Position numbers and translations under genes: made by a program. A DNA stretch of 64,000 nt from Coccinella septempunctata. Lineage: Eukaryota; Arthropoda; Insecta; Coleoptera; Coccinellidae. Positions 57,678 through 64,000 of the stretch are shown piece after piece. Numbering within the stretch: position 1 is the stretch's first letter; each line of letters opens with the position of its first letter. Location: NCBI RefSeq assembly GCF_907165205.1, contig NC_058190.1, forward strand, positions 28,671,345 to 28,735,344, in the 5' to 3' direction. Below the pieces are notes generated by a model that saw only the letters and a list, made by a program, of their open reading frames with translations, made no database searches and was not told the origin of the DNA.

Positions 57678-58344
57678 ACAGAGTGTTTCATTGGTAAATG
57701 AACATACGGTAACCTGACTTAGAGCTACCCTAGGCTAGGCGAGTCCAAAAAACCCATATTACATAGGTCTAATCAATTCCATAACCGAGATACAGGATGG
57801 TTCATGTATTCACCATACATGTCCGATTTGTGATCAAAGTGGGAACTGAGTGTCTTACTCACTCAAATCTTACTTCAAAAGCAGAACAGATTGTCTTAGA
57901 ACGATTTTTAACCAAAATAAGCTTGCCCTGGAGTTTCCTTCGAGCAAAATGACGTGCGGGACAATGGAATCTACTGAATCTCATTGAAAATTTTCCGCTC
58001 TTTTCAAATATCTCCATCAAATAAATTTTTTTTTATATACAGGGTGTTGAATCCCAGCTTGGAAGATGTCCCATATTTTTCAAATACGGACCTGGAATTT
58101 TTTGAAAATTTAAATGTGAATCTATCGACCTGTGCAAGTGAATCATATATTCCAAATATCAACTGACTTCACTGGTTGGTTCAAAAGTTATGAGAAATTG
58201 AAATTTCAGATGAATACATGAAGCACCCTGTATCTCGGTTATGGAATTGATTAGACCTATCATATATGGGTTTTATGAACTCGCCTAGGGTAGCTCTAGA
58301 GCTCAGGTTACTGTATGTTCATTTACCAATGAAACACCCTTTAT
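57678..58344. mobile_element. TIR element, ~667 bp, arms ~130 bp
   Basis: Left GTGTTTCATTGGTAAATGAA, then CATACGGTAACCTGA. The right end is its inverted copy (TTCATTTACCAATGAAACAC). The arms also share ATCTCGGTTATGGAATTGAT in opposite orientation. Non-coding core. Confidence 0.8.
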
Positions 58345-58681
58345 AGTCCACTCAAGAATGATTAACAATATTAACATCGCAGTAGGCCTTGAAAGTCAAG
58401 ACGGAGCTTAATATATCTGGTCACAAAAAATCTGCAGTAATTTCTGTATAGTTTCAGTCGCAGAACTGGAATATATAAATATAACCTAGAGAAGTATTTG
58501 AAATGAAGAAATATTCAAATTCAGTGCATATTGATAGGCATTCAAAATTGATTAAAACTACAGTACAAAATTTTAATTATCTTCGGTCAGTGCATAGATT
58601 CACATATGTATAATAGGTATAGAGATCACTATTCATATTCATATTCGGTGTCTGAACGTAGAACTTTTCTTGAATAACTAT
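58345..58681. other. Unassigned DNA
   Basis: Nothing recognised. Confidence 0.4.
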
Positions 58682-58890
58682 AGGTCTTTTCGTTTGCATA
58701 AAAGTGAAGCACTTTTCTACACTCGATTTGATTTACACCAGTGTAGAGGAAGTGAAGTTTACCTACACATAGTCAAAAGGAGATGTAGGTTAACTACACC
58801 TCCTCTACACTGGTGTAAATTCAATCAGCAAACGAATACTGAAATCGAGTGTAGAAAAGTGCTACACTTTTTATGCAAACGAAAGGACCT
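58682..58890. mobile_element. Small MITE, ~209 bp
   Basis: AGGTCTTTTCGTTTGCATAA at the left and TTATGCAAACGAAAGGACCT at the right, extending inwards to GCACTTTTCTACACTCGATT on the left and its complement on the right, so the TIRs are about 48 bp. The centre holds further palindromic TACACCAGTGTAGAGG / CCTCTACACTGGTGTA words. The whole unit could fold into one hairpin. Confidence 0.8.
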
Positions 58891-59679
58891 TTTATCTTCC
58901 CAAAATGTAAACAATAATGATGACCTATACATCGTAATTTTGTATGGAAAGTGAAAAGGCACTTTTAAGGAATAGTTAATTTCACCCAAAATGCGACAAG
59001 CATTTCATCCATTGAGTCAAACCACAAGAATCCAAACAATCTGAGACGGTGAGAAAAATTCTTGATGAAAATTTTAACCGATGTCCACTATTTCCATACG
59101 TGTAAGAGACATGAATCTTGAACGGATTGTGGTATTATGTTTTTTTTTTTGTAAAAAGGTTCTACCTAATTCAGTTATTTGAATAAAGCACAGAAAGAAT
59201 CTCAATAAAATTATTAATTCTCTATAAATATTGAATTGCTTTGATCGTTACTGAAAATCCATGACTGAATTACATGAAAATAAATATTGGACATTTTATC
59301 AAAATTCAATTCAGATATAAAAAGGCATGATGCTTTCTTCTTATCCAAAACGATCTAGTGTTGAAGTTCCATAAAATAAAATAGTTCCAACATTTTGCCA
59401 TTGACTGATGCATACCGAACTCTAATTTTTTTTGGATGCTACAAGGATAGGTAATCAATTTTTTCAATTTTCTGTTTACATGTCAATATTTATGAAAACA
59501 AACTTATGTATTTCATTCAAAATGATGTGGCATAAAATGTGCCAACAGATACCAGATAGTCCAGCCACTTGAGATAAAACCCGAACAGAGGTTTGTAGAG
59601 CCTTTGGTCTTCATATTTTCATTATTGCTGTAGACCACTATTTTTTTTTGCTTGAACATACCTGTTCCGTCAACGCATC
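58891..59679. other. Unassigned DNA
   Basis: Nothing recognised. Confidence 0.4.
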
Positions 59680-59850
59680 GCAAAACAGTACTTTCGAAGG
59701 ATTAATTCTTTCAGCAACATTGGGATATACATTGGGAATGTCGCTGGAGCATTGAAGAATATTTCCACTCTCCTTCTATTTTCTCTCCACTTTTGAAGTA
59801 GGATTCAATTATAAATGCTTTATTACACGTCCATAAAAACCATCTTTATA
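59680..59850 (-). pseudogene. Transposase N-terminal relic
   Basis: The minus strand encodes NKAFIIESYFKSGEKIEGEW and KYSSMLQRHSQ before a stop. Another frame continues with INPSKVLFCDALTEQ. The opening resembles the N-terminal HTH (DUF4817/HTH_48-like, I-x-YFxxGE) of IS630/Tc1/mariner-type insect transposases. Only about 30-50 codons are readable. Confidence 0.4.
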
Positions 59851-60495
59851 CTTTTCTGATAATTTTAATTCAACAACAATCCAAAATGCCATCTTCTAAC
59901 TTCACAGTTCACCTGGAAAATAGTAGCTAAGCTAAGAATTACATTTAGACACGAAACACCGACGTTCAAAATTGTATAGCCTACTTGACGACGAATTTTT
60001 TTAACGTACGTTACCAACCTGAATTACGTTAATTCCGTAACACAAAATCTCATCTTATGGGCTAAGACCAACTTAAATTTGATTGTCCATTCTTCTCCTT
60101 TTGATAGCATCGTGTTAAAGTTCTACTCAATACTTGATTTTTTAATCGTAACATCACTAGGCAGGTTCTCTCAAGGGATGTTTTTGTTTAGAGAGGACCA
60201 GGGTGTCTGACTTTTAATTCTCTCATTACCTCAACCTTCCCTAGATAGTCTGAGCTTGGCTGAGGGTGGTGAATGGTAACTCTTGTAAGAACGAAATAAA
60301 CAACGATAATAAATGATTACATATCGGAGATGAATATCAGAAATTAATATAGTGGGGAACGCTATAAAGACAACCAAATTCTGACATTAAACATCTGTAA
60401 TGTGTAGAGGGCACAATCCAAGCATGCACATAATGCAAATGATTAAAGAAGTAGATGATGAATGTATTATTCGTGTTTATTCAACCTAGCAATGG
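59851..60495. other. Unassigned DNA
   Basis: Nothing recognised. Confidence 0.4.
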
Positions 60496-60775
60496 ATCTT
60501 TTGAGCAAAGTTGTATGTTGCAACAACATCCAACCTTTTGAATTTAACAGATATTTTTTTATTTATGAAAATCAAATTACCTTCTCGGAAGCGGGGCATT
60601 ATACGGAAAAATAAAAAGAATTTTGTTTATTGAAAAAATTCATCATAAAAAAAAAATTTCAATAGAGTCTATCCTTTCAAATGAGTCGAATTGAAAAGAA
60701 TGATAAAAAAAAGAGCTTATCTTTTGAACATAGAAATCTGTTTTTGAAATATTTGTGCAAGACTAACCATAAAAA
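60496..60775. mobile_element. Recurrent TIR element, copy 6 (half, diverged)
   Basis: Contains the interior text TGAATTTAACAGATATTTTT, then AAATCAAATTAC, and a worn right end (GAAATATTTGTGCAAGACTA) like copies 1, 4 and 5. The left TIR is missing. Confidence 0.45.
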
Positions 60776-61236
60776 ATTAAATTCCTAATAAACTTTTCCT
60801 GACTAAGTCGATAGATACAACATATTTCACCATGCGTTGTAAATAACACAAGGATGTATGTATTCTTGCTAATCTATATAAACTTGCTATCCTTTATCGC
60901 AAATGTCCTCTAGGTGGTCTTTTGCCACATATTACATGGACATGCTAGGCCATAAACTCAAGCGAAGCCTTTCAAATTAGAGCCAATATAAAATTTTCAA
61001 CTCCCTAAGCTGAAAATAATCCGAGCCAATCGCGATTCAATCAGTTTCCCATTCCTCTTTCCCAGAATGGAATATAATGATCCACAATCTGGCCCTTAGA
61101 CGCCATTTCTTCTTCACATATAAAATTTAGTTTTACGAAGTGGGATTCTGACTCATTTGAATTTTATGAGGGCACTCCCTCTGGGAAGGGGCTTTTACAT
61201 CATAGTTCACCCGCTTGATCTACCAGGCATGTAAAT
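60776..61236. other. Unassigned DNA
   Basis: Nothing recognised. Confidence 0.4.
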
Positions 61237-61430
61237 GCAGTTGGGGTATCAGCGGATATATTGAATTGTTCAACATAAATTGCATATTAGCTCTCCTATC
61301 ATCACAAATTACGTGGAACGGAATATTATATTCTGTTGATGCAGGAACAGTTGGGATGTCATTGGAAATTTCGAATGGTTCACCATAAATTGCACATAAG
61401 CTTCCCCCATATCACCGCAATTTCCCTAGA
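61237..61430 (+). repeat. Diverged tandem duplication, ~108-bp offset
   Basis: GTTCAACATAAATTGCATAT in the first copy aligns with GTTCACCATAAATTGCACAT in the second, with further matches on both sides (CAGTTGGGGTATCA / CAGTTGGGATGTCA). Old and imperfect. Confidence 0.5.
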
Positions 61431-62524
61431 AGAGATGAATTTATGTTCAGGATGCGATTCGCTCATATCCCATTCCATATTTAGGAAGTTCGATCTAGAA
61501 ATATGGTACTCGGTAACACTCAGTTGCGGATCATAATCGCACGTAGGTATCGCTCACTTGGGGCCCCACACAAAAAAGGTTGATGTTGACTGAAGCTACC
61601 TGTAGGTTACTGCTATCAACTTTTGTTGAAACTTCATCATTTTCCTTTTCTTGATTATGCTTGCTTAAACTGAAATGTTCCATTTTCTGATATATTTAGA
61701 AGTGTTAGAATACTTTTGACTGGTTTGCTCCTTCGATTTTGATAGTCACCAATTTGAAGTTTGACTATTTGTAAAGAGAGAACCAAATTTTATGCATGAA
61801 ATACATAATATACAAAAAGTTCAAAATTTTTGAAATATTTATTGCTAAAAAAAATCAATGTGAATAGTGAAACTTTTTATACAGAATGTTTCACTTTTTA
61901 TCATATAATTATTCACAACACCAATAAACAGGAAGAGTTCTTTCATGTACGTAAAGCTTTCTGGGTGTGATTGAAATTTACGTGTTAAAAACTTTGGTTG
62001 ACGAAAGGCTCATTTCAAATTCATAGGTGCAGTAAAAATCGAATTATCAAGACATGATGAGTCTTCAAATTCAAGATCTGGTAAATACTTGTGAACCTTT
62101 TTAAATGTTACAAGATCGGTGAAGCAGGTTGGTGTTCCTTTCCTTTGAATGAATCATGGAATGAAGAAATTTGTGGGCATTTTTTTCAAATTTGTAGCTG
62201 GAAAGGTTACCTTCTCATGAAGTATAATGCTAAAAATTTAAATAAAAATTTATTTATGCTGAGATCTTTTTGTTCTAGTTATATCTTCGATTCATTTAAT
62301 CGGTTATAACTTTTTTTCAATACTAAAAGGAATTTAAATTTTTTGTTCTAATTCTAAGCTATGCTGATTTTCGTTCTTGAATATTTCTCCATTCTTTTGA
62401 TCAACTATTTTAGCAAAAATGTTCATTTAATATTTTCATCAACTCAGTTTACGCAATACCTAATTTATTAATTCTATAGAGTTGACTTAATGTACTTAAT
62501 GTTATTATAATAATGTATTAATAG
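61431..62524. other. Unassigned DNA
   Basis: Short frames only. Nothing recognised. Confidence 0.4.
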
Positions 62525-62611
62525 CTAGGGCGACAAATTATGGCTTTGCCTAAGGCGCCAATTTGGCTAGCGACGGCTAGGGTTCCGCGGACCACCATTT
62601 GAGAATCACTG
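62525..62611 (-). mobile_element. hAT-like terminal fragment
   Basis: The minus strand starts CAGTGATTCTCAAATGGTGG, followed by TCCGCGGAACC. This resembles the CAGTGGTTCTCAAA ends of hAT elements. The opposite end was not found. Confidence 0.45.
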
Positions 62612-62715
62612 GTCTAAACCACTATCCTCCCTAAAAAAACCGATTAACAATTTAGAGCAGATTTCTAACGCTTTACTAGTTATTTGAACCTATTTGTCCC
62701 AAAAGTTCATAGGGG

Positions 62716-63860
62716 AAGGTGGGGTAAGACGGGGTAGCGAGGTAAGATGGGGACCCTACCAAAATGGATAATGCAGTGCCACTAGAAAATTTATTTTAAC
62801 GTCATCTGACGGTATTCATCAGTATTAATTAGTGTTAGTAAAATTTGGGAGTAGAAGTGCAGGGACCCACTTGGTAAGTATGTTTTTCTAAAATTACGTG
62901 GTTTTATCTAATTATTGGCTGGTATAAAGTGCGTGACTGTTCATAATATATGTTATACAAAGTGCGTGATATATTTTTTTATTAATGTTCGTTTATTTTA
63001 CCATTCTTAACTCATTAATTCGTCCCGGTTTGCTTTGGTTTATAACCTCAAAAAATACAATATACCTTATCAATCCAGTTTGGGAAAGATGGGGTACCTA
63101 CTTCGGGGCAAGACGGGGTTGGGACCCCATCTTACCCGCTCCTTTGGTATTCTTTTTGGATTTAGATTCCATTCAAAATTATATTCATCGATAGCAGCAA
63201 TCTCACAGCGAACACTGACAGTTCTACCAACAATAACTTCGTCACTTCCTGATACTCAATCGGCCACCTACACCACCATAAATTCTTCAGCAAACACTCT
63301 ACCTCATCCATCTGCTACGACCTCATATGTAGTACAACAAGCCTCAGTAAATGATTCTTTGGATAATGCAGCATTCCATCTGGTGAGCCCCAAACAGTTA
63401 ATGCCTTATCCACGAATGGCCGAAAAAAAAACGAGGCAAAGTTCGGAGAAGAAGAAAAGCAGCTATTATCACTGCTTCTCCATATAAAACAGAATTAGAG
63501 GAAAAACAAAACAGTAGGAAACCGAAACCTGATGTCTCAAGCAAAAAGAAAATGAAAAAATCAAATAAGGGGAGATCTCGAAAAACCAAAAAGCCGAAGA
63601 AGAAGCTCAGACATCAGAAGAAGAAGATACTGTATGTCTATACTGCCACGGCTTGTATTCCAAGTCTACCGAAGGATGGATCACTTGCCAGGTTTGTTCT
63701 AATTGGGCGCATTGTGGCTGTGCAGGAGTTGAAGACAACGATGATGAAGCTGTCCACATCTGCCCATTATGTGAAGATGAAGACTGTTGAATATTCTATA
63801 CCCCATCTTACCCAAGGGGGTACCCCGTCTTGCCCTATAGTTGGGGTAAGACGGTGAGAT
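62716..63860 (+). mobile_element. pogo/Tigger-like element remnant
   Basis: GGGGTAAGACGGGGTA-type words stand at the left end (62724), internally (63083-63140) and, inverted, at the right end (CCCCGTCTTGCCC at 63824), with a further direct copy at 63842. They bracket a decayed pogo-type transposase C-terminus. TA lies beside the outer ends, as expected for a TA-target element. Internal copies of the end motif suggest nested insertions. Confidence 0.6.
63360..63790 (+). pseudogene. pogo-type transposase C-terminus with PHD-like zinc finger
   Basis: The order is SPKQLMPYPRM (about 63380), RGKVRRRRKAAIITASPYKT followed by ELEEKQ (63435-63500, another frame), then a Lys/Arg-rich linker. A Cys4-His-Cys3 finger follows, encoded at 63635-63787: CLYCHGLY, WITCQVCSNWAHCGC, HICPLC. 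The reading frame changes at least twice, once at the A-run near 63425 and once near 63570. The stop after the finger is TGA at 63788. The pattern fits the C-terminal part of insect pogo-like DDE transposases that carry a PHD-type finger. The DDE core is missing. Confidence 0.65.
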
Positions 63861-64000
63861 TTTATTATTTTTTAAATTAGATATTTAAATGAGAAGAATA
63901 ATTTTTTTTTGTTTTGACCGATTGTTATTGAAAAAAGAAAAACTGATTATTTTTTTAATAAAAGTTTCTACATTGTGCAATTATAAAGAAGGGTTTTATT
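63861..64000. other. AT-rich end of window
   Basis: Nothing recognised. An AATAAA lies near 63957. Confidence 0.4.

Overview
The window looks like AT-rich, repeat-rich nuclear DNA from an insect. The evidence is a BEL/Pao retrotransposon with an envelope-like gene, primed from a tRNA-Tyr-type site. Around it lie relics of several non-LTR retrotransposon lineages, mariner/IS630-type and pogo-type transposase remnants, and many MITE-like terminal-inverted-repeat (TIR) elements of kinds common in insects. A beetle is plausible but cannot be shown from this sequence. I found no convincing host protein gene, no tRNA or rRNA gene, and nothing prokaryotic. The ground state is intergenic or long-intron DNA colonised by transposons. 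A few short open stretches with splice-like borders are listed as weak exon candidates.

Layout. 0-4.7 kb: one copy of a recurrent ~0.5-0.7 kb TIR element and otherwise unassigned DNA. 4.7-7.4 kb: a TIR-element composite containing a 2.3 kb, nearly perfect palindrome. 7.7-8.6 kb: a cluster of GGATATCC/GGACGTCC hexamer-like words and a reverse transcriptase (RT) relic. 10-17.8 kb: a dispersed repeat, an RT relic, a TIR element, a transposase N-terminal relic, and a repeat carrying CTCGAGCGTGTCAGATTA words. 20-36.7 kb: further copies of the recurrent TIR element, mariner relics, a 1.5 kb nested palindromic array dense in GAGCAAAACG words, two more RT relics, and a 290-bp tandem repeat. 40.0-40.6 kb: an array of inverted GTTTCATAATCAAA units. 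41.4-45.6 kb: the BEL/Pao-type insertion. 45.7-48.0 kb: two adjacent long-TIR elements. 49.4-52.6 kb: a long TIR element, an RT relic and an internally deleted transposon. 54.8-56.4 kb: the largest CTCGAGCGTGTCAGATTA array. 57.0 kb: a hammerhead-like RNA motif of the Penelope type. 57.7-63.9 kb: two small TIR elements, transposase relics, and a pogo-like remnant encoding a PHD-type zinc finger.

The most remarkable object is the 4.13 kb element at 41447-45578. Its two ~380-bp LTRs are in inverted, not direct, orientation. Each is followed on its inner side by a tRNA-Tyr primer-binding site, and the whole unit is bracketed by the same 5-bp sequence, CCCTC. This suggests that a DNA with two U3 ends was integrated as one unit. 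Between the LTRs, gag and most of pol are missing and a four-copy ~214-bp tandem repeat is present. The remaining reading frame joins the C-terminal end of the integrase region (DUF5641-like) to a baculovirus-F-like envelope protein, which is interrupted by a frameshift.
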